DNA of 64,000 bases from Rhinolophus ferrumequinum (Eukaryota > Chordata > Mammalia > Chiroptera > Rhinolophidae). Location: NCBI RefSeq assembly GCF_004115265.2, contig NC_046286.1:101469093-101533092 (forward strand). Reading direction: 5' to 3'. The position numbers and the translations under genes were made by a program. A model generated the notes under the pieces. The model was not told where the DNA came from and made no database searches. It worked only from the letters and a program-made list of their open reading frames with translations. This document shows positions 24,186-36,500 of the stretch, one piece after another; position 1 is the stretch's first letter; each line of letters opens with the position of its first letter.

Positions 24186-25194
24186 AAGAACCCAGTTTAA
24201 TTGGTTTGACGGGGCTCTATTTCATTAGGGACACTTGGCCTTTATCGATCCCTCCTTCTCTGGGATGTCTCAGAAAGAATCTCTTCCCCCAGCTGAAATT
24301 GGCCGAGTCCCCAGAGCCAAATTTAAAGGAAGGGAGGAGGAATCTGTTCTTGTGAGTTTCCCTTTGTTTTCCCATTAAGTTAATTACTACCCCTGCTTCA
24401 CTTCCCAGGGAACAGCGCTCTTTTGTCCCAAGAACAGAGAAACCATTATTTTAAGATGTGTTTCAGCTGAGATAATGATGTGTCAGTGTCAGACTTTGAG
24501 AGGTCATTTCCTACTTAGGAAAATTAAAAACAGCAGGCTTGGCTTTGGAGGAGTCCCCTGAAATCCTTAAGAGCTGGTTTCCTTTGAAGACCCAGGCCTG
24601 GACCCTTTCCTTGCCTCCCAACCTACCACGTCTAAAAGAAACAAGTGACCTCAGGTGTCAGCTGTGAGAAAACATTTTTGTGCATTTTGTACTAACTCAT
24701 GTTGATAAGGGCCCTTAGCAGAGAGCTTGTGGGAGTGGGGGGAGCATTGGGACTGTCACCTGGTTAAGGATCCCAGCCAGAGGACATGGGCCATGGCGCC
24801 ATGGGGAATCCTTCTCAGGTGGGAGCAGCCTCCCAGACCAGGGGCAGACAACACCTTAGTTATGTATGATTGTTGGTGCTGAGTCCAAATGGTTTTTGCA
24901 CAAGGATCATTGTAAAACACATATTTACACAGGGATCATTGTAAAAACAAATACTGTAAAATACTGTAAAATAAAATACTGTAAAATAAAATAAAATAAA
25001 ATAAAATAAAATAAAAATACTGTAAAATAAAATTGTAAAAGGTGTCTGTGGCTTCCCTGGGTATGCATAGGAAACTGAAGAAAAATTATGATCTATTTTT
25101 TTTAAAATAAAGGTCTCTGTCTTTTGTGGAGTGTGTTTCTTGATCAGTGATTCTGTACAAGGCTGGTGGGGTATTAGGTGGAAAGGCCTCAGTC
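24186..25194. other. Intergenic stretch, no gene seen
   Basis: Non-repetitive except for an AAAAT-type low-complexity tract at about 24941-25040 built from 'actgtaaaat' and 'aaaat' units. Confidence 0.6.
24941..25040 (+). repeat. (AAAAT)n tract with 'actgt' interruptions
   Basis: About nine aaaat-type units are mixed with four copies of actgtaaaat. Confidence 0.85.
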
Positions 25195-25845
25195 ATACAT
25201 CGAGAAACTGGAACCCTTCTGCACTTCTGGTGCACTGTGGAAAACAGTACGGTGGGTCCTCAAAAACTTAAAAATAGAAGTAGCGTATGACCCAGCAATT
25301 CCACTTATGGGTACGTATCTAAGAGAATTGAAGGCAGAGTCTTGAAGAGATAGATATTTGTACACCCATGTTCATAGCCCCATCACCCGCAACAGCCAAA
25401 AATGGCAGCAATACAAGTGTCCACTGATTGATGAATGAATAAACAAAATGTGGAATACACATGCAGTGGAATATTATTGAGCCTTAAAAAGGAAGGAAAT
25501 TCTGATGTTTGTGGCAACATGGATGAACCTTGAGGACATTATGTGAGTGAAATAAGCCAGTCACAGGAAGACAAACACTGTGTGATTCCACTTATATGAG
25601 GTATGTAGAGTAGTCAAATTCATAGAGACAGAAAGTTAATGGTGGTTGCCAGGAATTGGGGAATGGGGACATGGGGAGTTAGTGTCTAATGGGGACAGAG
25701 TTTCAGTTTGGGAAGATGAAAACTGTCTGGAGATGGATGGTGGTGCTAACTACACAACAGTGTGAATGTACTTAATGCCGCCAAACTTACAAATGGTTAA
25801 GATGGTAAGTATTATGGGTATTTTACCACAATTAAAATAAAATGC
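25195..25845 (+). mobile_element. L1 3'-end fragment, sense
   Basis: It runs from 'tatgacccagcaattccact' through 'aacatggatgaaccttgagg' to the 3' UTR 'gagacagaaagttaatggtg'. It is 5' truncated and ends near 'ttaaaataaaat'. Confidence 0.75.
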
Positions 25846-28800
25846 GTCCAGTAAATACATCACAGCGTCCAGGTGAGTTTTCTCCACACATGTCCAAGCA
25901 GTTTGAAGTAACAGATAGAGTTTATTCCCACACGTTTGACTGTGGTCACTTTGCGTTCATCCTGCAGATCTCAGCAGAAGTTCTCCTTGGCTCCCAGACG
26001 AAGTCAGGCCTTTCCTGTGACACTTTCTTCTCCTTCTGGGCTGATGTTTGTTAAGCACCCTACTGTCTCTGTCAGTCATTGAGTTGGATGAGTGTGTCCT
26101 AGTTATTACTTTAACCTGGCACTGTAACTCCTTGTTTAATGTTTTCTCTCCGTCTACATGAATTCCATGATCCAGAAGTAACATATCCTTGCTCCATGTT
26201 GAATCTTTATGCCCAGTACAGAATTTGCATATAGAAGATATTAAGTATTGGTCAAATAGACACTACAGTGAATGTCTATTTTGCTTTTACCCAGTGGAAC
26301 TTAACACTATTTTTTCTTGTGCGTTATGATTGGCAGAGACTTTTCATAAGACCTACAGACAACATTGAGCATAGCAGTTCTAGAACCAGGAGCTCTTAAA
26401 ATTATTCACGGCAAATCCCGTTTAGCCACTCTTCGTCTTGCTGGAACCCCCAACATACATGTCTCGTAGGTTCTGATGATTTTAAGCACTGGCCTTGCTG
26501 TATTTCTTCTAGGTTTCCCAGGACCTGAATAAATAGGAAATGACCAGGAATGTCCTTCCAGATGTTTTGTGATAATATTCTTCTCCAAGAAGAGCAAAGG
26601 CTCAAACCTTGGATGGCATGATCACCAAAGGTAGGTTGTCTTAATTTAGATTGATCCCCTGAAGGTGCCACAGAGTCTGGAGTTCGCCAAAGATCTGTAG
26701 GGCAAGCAGAATTTATGTTTCTCCCTGTGCATTTCTTTCCCTTTGCCCTGGTAGCTGTTCCATCTGATTCTGTTCTGATGACAGCTTACTCTCAGAGCCA
26801 CAGACTAGCCCTGCAATCCATCAGATATTTAAGGGAGTTTATTTTACAGTGGATTTAACCCCAGAATCAGCTGTCAGAAAATTTATTAGTTTAATTAATC
26901 AAAATAAACCATTTAAAACTTTGTTGGCTATTGCTCGCTTTTTAATAGTTTCTGATGTTAGAGAGAAACTTCCTGTCCTCCTGCTTAATCTCATTGACGT
27001 GGTTAGGTTGCAACATATGCAAGTGGTACTTCCTTTCCATCCTAAATATTAGAATTTTTGTTTCTTAAAAGTATGTCAAAAAAAAAAAAAAGGTATGCTA
27101 TGCTAAGTCCTGTTTTCAAGTAATTATTACCAGATTATCATCATCATCTGGTTTGAATGATGAAAATATTCCATTTAATCCAACTGCTTTCCCATTTGTA
27201 AGGATTATTGGGTCAACTGAATTAACATTGTTTTCTAACATGTCAAAAGAGCTTGACTCTTTAATCATCAAAGAAACCTCAAGTATACCCATGTGTTTCT
27301 TTTCAGATAAACAATTATTAAGTTACTATAGTTTATTTGCTTTCATAGAATAGGAGCTTGTAAGATCTTTCCTTGGCTACTAACTGGTTTGATTAGTAAT
27401 TAAATTGTATTTTATCTTGATTAGGAAAGTACATTTTGCTAGTTGCTACAATTACTGGATCAAATATAGTCAAGAAAGACTCAGAATTATGTATAAATAC
27501 AATTACATATAAGCTTCAAAGTGTAAAACCTGAAAAATAGTGCTTCAGGAATTTAAAACTCCAAGTGATAAATTACAGTGGAAAGATACATTTTGCAAAT
27601 GGTAGAAATATTGAATTAAAAAACGAATCTTTTAAGTGTTTTATATGTTTCTGAGCATAAATAAATGATACACATGAAGACTTCCACTTCTGGCTATTTG
27701 GAATAGAGAAGTAGAAAAACAAAAACAAAACAAAAAACACCAAATAAACCCAAAATAAGAAAAACAGAGATAAAGATAAGAGCAGAAAAATAATGAAATA
27801 CAAAAGAGAGATTAAAAAATTTAGAGATGCATATGTGTGTGTGTGTATGTTGTGTGTGTATATGTGTGTGTATGTTGTGATAAACATTAAAAGCAAGGAA
27901 ATGAGACAAAATGTGGAATAGTTGTTACCTTTGGTGTGATGGGGATGGACCAGGAATGGATTAAGGAAGGAAATCTTTATTGGTAACTCATGTATCACAT
28001 ATGTGTTTTTATATGCATCAAATATGTCTAAAAATATTTTTTAAAATACATGCCTTACAGGAAATTGGGGAAATGAAGAAGAAAAGTAGAAATTACCCCT
28101 ATTCTCAATTTTTCTCTCTCTTTTAACCATTTTGGATGAAACTTTCTAAAACATCTTATTTTTTACTTGCTTCCAGAAGAGTTCTTTTTATGATTTCTAG
28201 TTATTTTGTGTACAAAAATCATTGTATGTGCTCTAAGATACCGATGACCTCAGGACTGGTAGAGCTGCCCTTGGGTATTTGCTCCTATATGAAAAGTCTC
28301 CAGGCTGCTCAGCATTTGGGTTTAGTTTCTAGTTTGTTTGTTTTCTGTTAGATTGTTATGGGATAATTCTCATTGCTATACTTTTCTTAAATTCCTTGTT
28401 TGACCTTTGGCCCCATAGCTAATCAGTCGTCATTTATTTTTCCTCCCTAAATCTCCCTCTCTCATCTATCTTCTCACGGCCTCCAGCACTTGGCTGCTAT
28501 GTGCCTCCTGCTGCCCGTGGGGTCTCTCCCAACTGTCTTTCCACAGCATTGAGGCCACACACCCCTGGCTGCTCTCCCTGCCTTTTCAGCTCCTGAACCC
28601 CACCTCAACCAGACCGGGTCCCGCTCCCCATCCCTGCTGCTGTCTCTGCATAGAAACACTTTCTCCTTTGTCCACCTGGCAAATCCTGCTTATTCCTAGA
28701 ATTGTAGCTAAGTGTCAGCAACCCAACAAAACTTGTCCCCACTCAGCCAGCAGAACCCAGCTCTGACTTTGTGAGCCCAGGCACTTCCTGTTTCCACACG

Positions 28801-30525
28801 GAGCTGTCATTCCCTGGTTATATCCTTTATCCCCCTGTGACAACAAAGCCCATCTCCCTGATGCCTAGTATAAAGCTGGCATTATTGTTCGATAGCCAAT
28901 AGTTACTGAATAGAGGAGGTCCTGCACAATTTGGACACTGGTTAGTGGAGTGGTTAGAGTGACAGCACACACACAATATAGTTCTAGTTACAGGACCATA
29001 GTTTGTTGTTCAAACTGTGGCCTCTCTAGGATGTGAGCTCCACGGACTCAGGGGCTAGGCTTTACTTTTGGTGCCCATGAGAGATGGTTTAGCAAATGTG
29101 CAAGCAAGATACGGATATGGGCTTTATCAGAAGTTTTCCTATCAAGATCTAAAGATAATGGATATTTTAGTCGTCAGCAGTAAAATATCAATGAGAAATA
29201 CTGTCTATAAGAAACCCTCGGGATGTCTACATGGTGATATCTGGATCTGGGAAGAGAGTTGTAGACTAGAACCACTGATTGACTTGGGAATCTTAGCCTG
29301 GGCCTGGTGTTGAGTCACTGCTTTTTAGGAGACTTGGGGCACACAATTGCTAAGTATGGAGACCACTATTTCCCATAACACAGCCAGACTGGTTTCCAGG
29401 ATTAATGTGTTCTGCCCCCACACATCGCTCCTTAACAAAGTCCGAAGATTCTGGGTTACAAAGCACTTGTCTTTTGATGAGGGGCCAGAGGAGAGATTGC
29501 TTGGCATCAAAGGGCCCTGGATTAGCCGGGAGCATGGGGAGGGAAGAGAGAAGCCCAGGGACAAGACGACCTGGAGGGGCAGGCCTCAATTTTGCCAGGA
29601 TCAGTCCTGATAAGGACGGTGTCCTTGTGCGCTCTATGCTTGAGGAAAAGCATTTATGGCTCAAGGTTTGTTATCTTCTAGGCCTGCCAGGGAAAACCCT
29701 GAGTGAGGTGTTAAACAACAAAATTGAACTGAGTACATTTGAAGATCTAACTGGCCTTATTTACGATTCATGAATTGGGCAGCCTCCCATCTAGGAAATA
29801 GGAACTCCAAGGAGCTGTATATATAAAATGGAAGGCTTTTATAGGCAGAAGGGAGCAAAAAAAGAAAGTTTCTACCAGAGTGGATTGGGAGGGTGGGGGT
29901 GGGGGCGGGGTGTTAGCAGGCAGACAACGTCACTAGTGCTGATCAGGTAATTCCAGATTGATTGGTTAACAGTCACATTCCTGGGAGAGGCTGAAACTGC
30001 AATTAAGTCTTGCTTTGCTGATTTGGGGCTTTGGGCTTGTTTCTTTTTTTTAACAGAGGGAACATTGATATGACACAAACCTGAAAATTAAAGTAGCTGG
30101 AGAGGTTGTGAACTAGTGCATCTTTTTCTCCATATCTTCTGGCCTTGAATAAATTGTTGCCAGAGATATTTAAACATAAACTTGAGCCTAAGACCCATTT
30201 GTCTGATGCCATCAAGTAGAATCAGACTGTTTTGGAAAAGATGACTTTGCCAAGTCGCTTTTGATTCCAGAACTCTGTGAGGGTCACGCGGGGTCCCAGT
30301 TTCAGAATCCTTGTTAATCACGATCTCATGCTAAGATCTACAAAAAGGGAAGAGAGTTTTATTCTTGGTGGCAGGTCTGGGTGGTGTTTCCTACACATTG
30401 TCCTATTCACCGAGGCTGGTGTGAGGGAAATAAAGATAAATTCTGTGTTTGTTTAAAATATCAGCATTGGGCTTAGGAGAAGCTCAGGACACCAGCCTCT
30501 ACCTAACTCACAGGATTACCCCTCT
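25846..30525. other. Intergenic stretch, no gene seen
   Basis: It holds a GT-rich tract at about 27835-27880 and an unassigned repeat-like block at about 29690-30060. I found no exon-like open frame with recognisable homology. The frame at 26402-26671 (minus) is short and unidentified. Confidence 0.5.
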
Positions 30526-30529
30526 GCAA

Positions 30530-31010
30530 TGGTTACTTTTATGTGTCAATTTGAGTAGGCCCTGGGGTGCCCAGATTAACGGTATTTCTGCGTGTGTCTG
30601 TGAGGGTGTTTCTGGATGAGGTTAGCATTTGGATCAGTGGTCTCAGTAACAGAGACTGGCCTCCCCAATGTGGGTCCGCATCCAATCCACTTAAGGGCCT
30701 GAACAGAGCAGAAGGCAGAGGAAGGGAGGGCTGTGCTCTGCTTGCTGTCCTCCTGCCCTGCCTGCCTGTTGAGCGGGGACATCTGTCTTCTCCTGCTCTT
30801 GTACTGGGAGTTACCCCCTCAGCTCCCCTGGTTCTCAGGCGTTTAAACTCAGACTGAATGACACCACTGGCTTTCTTGGGTCTCCAGCTTGCAGACAGCA
30901 GACTGTGGGACTTCTCAGCCTCCATAATCATGTAAGCCAAAATTTTCTCTTCTGTATGATTATTTCCTAGTGGTTCTGTTTCTCTGGAGAACCCTAATGC
31001 ACTGTCCTCC
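30530..31010 (+). repeat. Ancient interspersed repeat, family not fixed
   Basis: The ends 'ttacttttatgtgtcaattt' and 'gttctgtttctctggagaac' and the internal 'cctccccaatgtgggt' belong to a repeat widespread in mammals. I recognise the sequence but cannot assign the family safely. Confidence 0.5.
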
Positions 31011-32879
31011 TGCAAAAAGCTGCTGATGGACCCTCAGCTCCTGCGAGGTGGCCACAGTCTAGCGTACTCACCCATCTGCATCTGCTAGAGCGCCAGGCTG
31101 ACCAAGAATTGGTTAGCTTTATTTCCAAATCTGTTTTTTCTCTCTCATTAGGACCATTATTGGGAGCTCTCAAATTCTCTGGCAATGGTTCAACTTGATA
31201 TTGTAAAGCCGTAATTTTATTTTCTTCTTGTAATTTCTCCAGTGGAGTCAAAAGCTACCAACGTACCCCAGATCTTTCGTGGTCCCGATTCCCACTATAG
31301 TGATCAAATTCAACCTTGGCCTCCAAAAGTCTTGCTTTGGATAGGCATGTCGTTTCAGGTACTTGGAGCATAATTTAAGTAACTGTTTTGCCACTCCATC
31401 TATGGATAGATACTATCAGCACCCCACTTTTCCCTGACAATAATTCCGTCAGTGTGTTAACCCCAGTCACATCATTTAACAAACCACGTATTTCCTAACA
31501 AACCACATATTCCCATAGTTGGGCATTTATTTCCTGGGTGTTGGCTACTCATGGATATAAGGAGAATATTAATCTGTGTTTAATCAGCAAAACAAGTCAC
31601 TGTAGGTATTTCAAAAAGAGGCAATTTAATGCATGCACTTGTTTACAAAATTGTTGGTTGAGCAAAGGGAGAAAGGTGTGCTAGAGTGAGAAGAGGATGT
31701 TTACATAAGACCAGGAAGAGGCAAGTGCTCCTGGCCGGGGCCGGAGAGTCTGTGCTTGCCATGAAGTTGACGAGGCACTTCTACTGTCACTGCCACTGTT
31801 AGAACTGCACCAGTGCTACTGAGCAGGGACCAGGAGGCCTCTGTCCCTCTGGTTCGGGTAGCTAGACTTCATGATATCGGGGAAAATGGCTTCTCTCTGC
31901 TCCTGCCTTCCTACCTGGCCAATGCTGCCCACTGGTAGAGACTTGTAGAAACCTAGATGGCACACGGCTGGGGACATGTGGTTTGCAGGTTTTAACTCCT
32001 GATGTTACAGAAGAGACTACAGAAGGACAAGTGTGTGCTCTTTCAGAGTGGTATTGGAAGATGTGCTTCTTCAAAATGAGGGAGAAAACCAAGATGAGGG
32101 TGACTTGGGATTTGAGACACGGGAGATTCAACACAAGAAAGAGGTGGAGAAAGGATAGTCCAGGGCAACAGCTGTGCATCAGGTCTAGAGATCAGCCACG
32201 CCCCCTGGAGCAGGAGGGCTCAGGCTCCCGGAGGGAGGTCTCTCAGGAAGAAGGAGCAGGAACCAATCTGTGAGGTCTTTGAATGCATTGAGAGGAGATT
32301 TATTCTGTCGGAGAGTTGGGGGGAAATTAACGATGAATTCATAGAAAACAAAGCAATGAAAACCCAAGTTCAGGAAAAACAGAATGTGAAATAAAGGAAG
32401 TGTAATCATAATATAGTGTAGTGTGTGGCTCAGCTTTTAATAATAGTTACATAGCCATAAGGATGTGAATGTTGATTATTTGATTTACTAAAAATGTGAT
32501 AAAACAAAGTTTGAAGGGAAAAGAGAAGGTGTGTCTTGGGATGAGGGGAGAGGTGAAGAGAACTAAGTCTTTATCTTTTATATTAAAAAGTCAGTTGGTA
32601 ATATTTAAAACTAAAAAAATCCAGAAATGTCTGTATAAAGCAAGTTATTCAGATACATGAAGAAAAATCTCAGGGAAAAACAGCTGCAATAGTTGAAAAT
32701 TATTTCTGAGGAGTTGCTAGAGGTAGAACAGGGTAAGGAACTTTTGTTTTTCATTATAGGTTTTGTAGTATTTAGCTTTCAAAAATCTACTTACTATATT
32801 TGGTAAAATAATATATTTTCAATCTACAAATTTTGACCAGACTGAAACATTATCACCATGGTTTAATTATGGCAACTTG
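31011..32879. other. Intergenic stretch before SLC22A2 3' end
   Basis: No gene is seen. Parts at 31130-31600 and 31630-31930 look repeat-derived (long mixed-frame remnants) but cannot be assigned by eye. Confidence 0.45.
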
Positions 32880-33499
32880 AACACTACTTTTTATTAAACT
32901 CTTCGCAAGATCTTTTGTAGAAGGCACAATTTGTACTTATCCAGTCTAAATAGACTTAGTGATTACTCATTTTGTGTTCCTGATTAATGTATTTTAGTTT
33001 CCCTTAAAGTCTAAATCAGATAATAATGTTTAAAATTTTCTTCACTTGTGATACTGAAAGGACTATTTAAAGTTCCTGACATACATCTGGACAGCCTGAT
33101 ATTGCTTTGGATATTTTATCTATTTAACAGGCTCTCTGCTCCCAACTTTATTGCTTTTCAGATATTTTTGGTTCCCTAGCCCAAAATTCCCCTATGTGTT
33201 TTGGTTTGATATCATTATAGAGAAGGGAATAAAATAAAGAAATACAAAGATAGAAAAGAAAATCCCAGAAAACCAATAGCCATTGTCCAAGGAAAGCTGG
33301 GGATAGAGTGAGCTGGAGGGGCTTGTAGGATCTGGTCCCACAGGTAGATTTTTATACAGTAGTAAAACAGATCCCATTTGTCATAGATCTAGGTTAATCG
33401 GATTCAAAGAGAAGTAGGGTTGAATTGTATGGGATTTGCAATGAGAGTAGAAATCTCTGATTCTGGCCTTGTATTAACAGAGCAAAACCATAGCAGGTC
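32880..33499 (-). other. SLC22A2: SLC22A2 3' UTR (candidate extent)
   Basis: This is AT-rich sequence after the stop, ending near an AATAAA (minus strand) at 32890-32895. A UTR of about 610 bases is plausible for this gene. The cleavage point is inferred. Confidence 0.5.
32890..32895 (-). terminator. SLC22A2: Poly(A) signal AATAAA, SLC22A2 candidate
   Basis: A canonical hexamer on the minus strand lies about 605 bases after the SLC22A2 stop. It is the first clear AATAAA I found in that direction. Confidence 0.5.
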
Positions 33500-33566
33500 T
33501 CAGTTTAGTGGAATGTCTTGTTTCTTGACTTGGAGATAAATCATCTTTTCTTTGTTTTTTCTTGGT
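33500..33566 (-). CDS. SLC22A2: SLC22A2 exon 11 (residues 533-554, stop)
   Basis: This short terminal exon encodes [18 protein letters not shown] then PLN and TGA (33500-33502). It matches the human OCT2 tail, which ends DIPLN. The acceptor is tattgcag. It is separated from exon 10 by a 3.2 kb intron that holds the triplet array. Confidence 0.95.
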
Positions 33567-36500
33567 CTGCAATAATAAACATGGAGAGGGGAGAAAGAAA
33601 TTATGAGGAAGTTGAAAACCAAAATAAAGTGGATAATAAATAAATAGAACAACAAATGGGTACAAGCTTTGTCCAGGATGAATTTTGCAATGGATTGTGA
33701 GTGGTGACTCTCAAAAAGAAAATGTACACAGAGCTAGGTGAATAACTAATGTGGATGGAGTGATTCCTAAAACTCTCTCTGAGGAGTGGGAATGACCTAA
33801 GTTCCTTATTTAAGTAAGGTATTCTACCCTTCTGTGTAATAAATAATGAGGAAAATGCTTAAATTTAATCATAAAGGTTAAACAGGAAGATTGGAAAATC
33901 TAGACACTGTTATCATCAGTTCTCCAAATAGAATTTGAAAAATTATTTTTACCAAAGTTCATTTACTTTTCAACAGTTGGACAAGTGAAAAATCAACTCA
34001 AAAATTTGTTTAAATTGCAAGTTTTCTCAGCCATCTTGTCTTTATGAATACCAGCATGTTGCTGATTTCATAAAAATGCTGTTTTCTCCATTTTTTTGTT
34101 CCCAGACATGTTCTCTTGACATGTTCCTGTTGATAGTAATGTTGACATATGGTGTGGGGCTGCTACTGGATCCCCAAGTTCCTTATAGAATTGCCCCCAC
34201 CTGGAGGTACTTAGTCCTTCCTCAGTTTCTGGACCAATTTGAGAAAGGGAGAGTAGAAGAAGCTTATCTGAATCACGCAGTGGTGCTGGAGTCCTCTCAG
34301 ATTTCAGATGTAAAGGCCCAAGCAAGTCTACTGATCTCCAAGTCTTTATACCAACAACACAACAGCAACAACAACAGCAACAGCAACAACAAAAGCAGCA
34401 ACAGCAGCAAGAACAGCAACAGCAAAGGCAGCAATAATAGTAGTAACAGCAACAACAGCAACAATAGCAGCATCAACAACGGCAGGTACCACGGCAGCAA
34501 CAAGTACAACAGTAGGAACAACAGCAACAATAGCAACAGCAACTGCAAAAAAAGCAGCAACAACAATACCAGGAACAGCAACAGCAAAAGCAGCAGCAAC
34601 AAAAACAGCAGTGACAATAATAAAAGTAGGAACAACAACAACAGCAACAGCAACGTCAACAGCAGAAACAACAGCAATGGCAGCAACAATAGCAACAACA
34701 GTAGAAGCAGCAAGAACAGTAACAACAGTGACAACAGCAGCAATGACAACAACAACAATGGGAACAACAATAGTATCAGAAGCAGCAATAACAGCAGTGA
34801 CAGCAGCAACAACAACAGCAAAAATAGCAGCAGCATCAACAACAGCAGGAACAATAACAGCAGCAACAACAGCAGTGGAAACAATGGTGGCAACAACAAA
34901 AGCAACAACAACAATAACAGGAACAACAGCAACAGCAGCAGCAAAAATAGGAGCAGCATTAACAATAGTGACAACAACAAAAGTAGGAACAACAACAGCA
35001 GCAACAGCAGCAAGAACAGCAACAGCAAAGGCAGCAATAATAGTAGTAACAGCAACAATAGCAGCATCAACAATGGCAGGTACCACGGCAGCAACAAGTA
35101 CAACAGTAGGAACAACAGCAACAATAGCAACAGCAACTGCAAGAAAAGCAGCAACAACAATACCAAGAACAGCAACAGCAACAGCAGCATCAACAAAAAC
35201 AGCAGTAACAGGAGCAACAACAGCAACAACAATGGCAACGGCAGAAATAACAACAACAGTAGCCACAGAAAGAGTAGTAACAACAACAGTGACAACAACA
35301 GCAGTGACAATAACAACAACAGCAGTCACAACAGCAGTGACAGCAGAAACAACAGCAACAATAGCAGTAGCAACAGCAGGAACAACAATAGCAACAATAG
35401 TGACAACAATAGTAGCAGCAACAACGGTAGAAACAATAGCAGGAACAACAGCAGCAGAAGCAACAATGGTAGCAACAACAATATCAGCAGCGACAAACTT
35501 GTGGGGAGTGTTCATACATTTCTCTTTATTTAGATTTTTTTGTTTACTTTTTAAATAGGTTCATATGGTTCAAAATTCAGGAAGTACAACAAAGTATGTG
35601 TTGAAAAGTCTCCCTCTCACAGCCACCCAATTCAATGACAGCCAGTGCTATGGTTCTTGCATATGTATATACTCGTATATGAGATACAAGTAAATATGTG
35701 TATATATTTAATACATATATATTTTTCACTTTCTTCCCACGAATGGTAGAATTTATATTTTCTATATTTTGCTTTTTTCGTTAATAATATATCTTGGAGA
35801 ACTTTTCTTGTCAGCGTATATAAAGCTGCCTCACTTTTTTTAATGGCTGTATGGTATTTTACTGAATGACATACCATAATTTTTGTAACTGACCTCCCAA
35901 TCAGTGGTCATGAGTTTGTTTCCAGTCTTTTGTTACATTGAAAAAAAATTGCCTTAAAGAATAATCCTGTACATATGTCATTTTGCACATGTAAATTCCT
36001 AGAAGTGTGGAATTGCTGGGTAAAAGGATATGCACACTTGTAATTATTTTACTATTGTCATATTGCCCATCATAGAGGTTTCAAATTTCTACTCCTATTA
36101 CAGGCAATGTAGGATTCTTTCCCCACATTATGTCCTAACACAATATATTCCCAAGCAGTTTGAGTCAAGTTTATTCTAGGCTTCAACAATCCAAGTGAAA
36201 ATTAGCACAGTGTTCATTTGTACTTCTCATATTATGAAGGAGGTTAAGTATATTTTCATATATTGAAGAGCTGTTTTTATTTTCGTTTCACTGAATTATC
36301 TGTTTAAGCCCTTTGCTCATTTTTTTTCTATTGGGTAGTTGCTCTTATGAATTTGTTACAGCTCTTTATACATTGGGGAAATTAGTCCTTTATAGAGGAG
36401 TAAATATTTTCTCCACATTTGCTATTTTTTCAAAGCTTCTGGTAGTTTTTCAATGCAGAACTTTTAATTTTTGTGAAGGCAAACTTATTGATCTTTTTAA

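Noticed and set aside
34297-35515. Long Leu-rich and Val/Ala-rich minus-strand frames
   Set aside because: They are translations of the triplet array in other frames and carry no independent signal.
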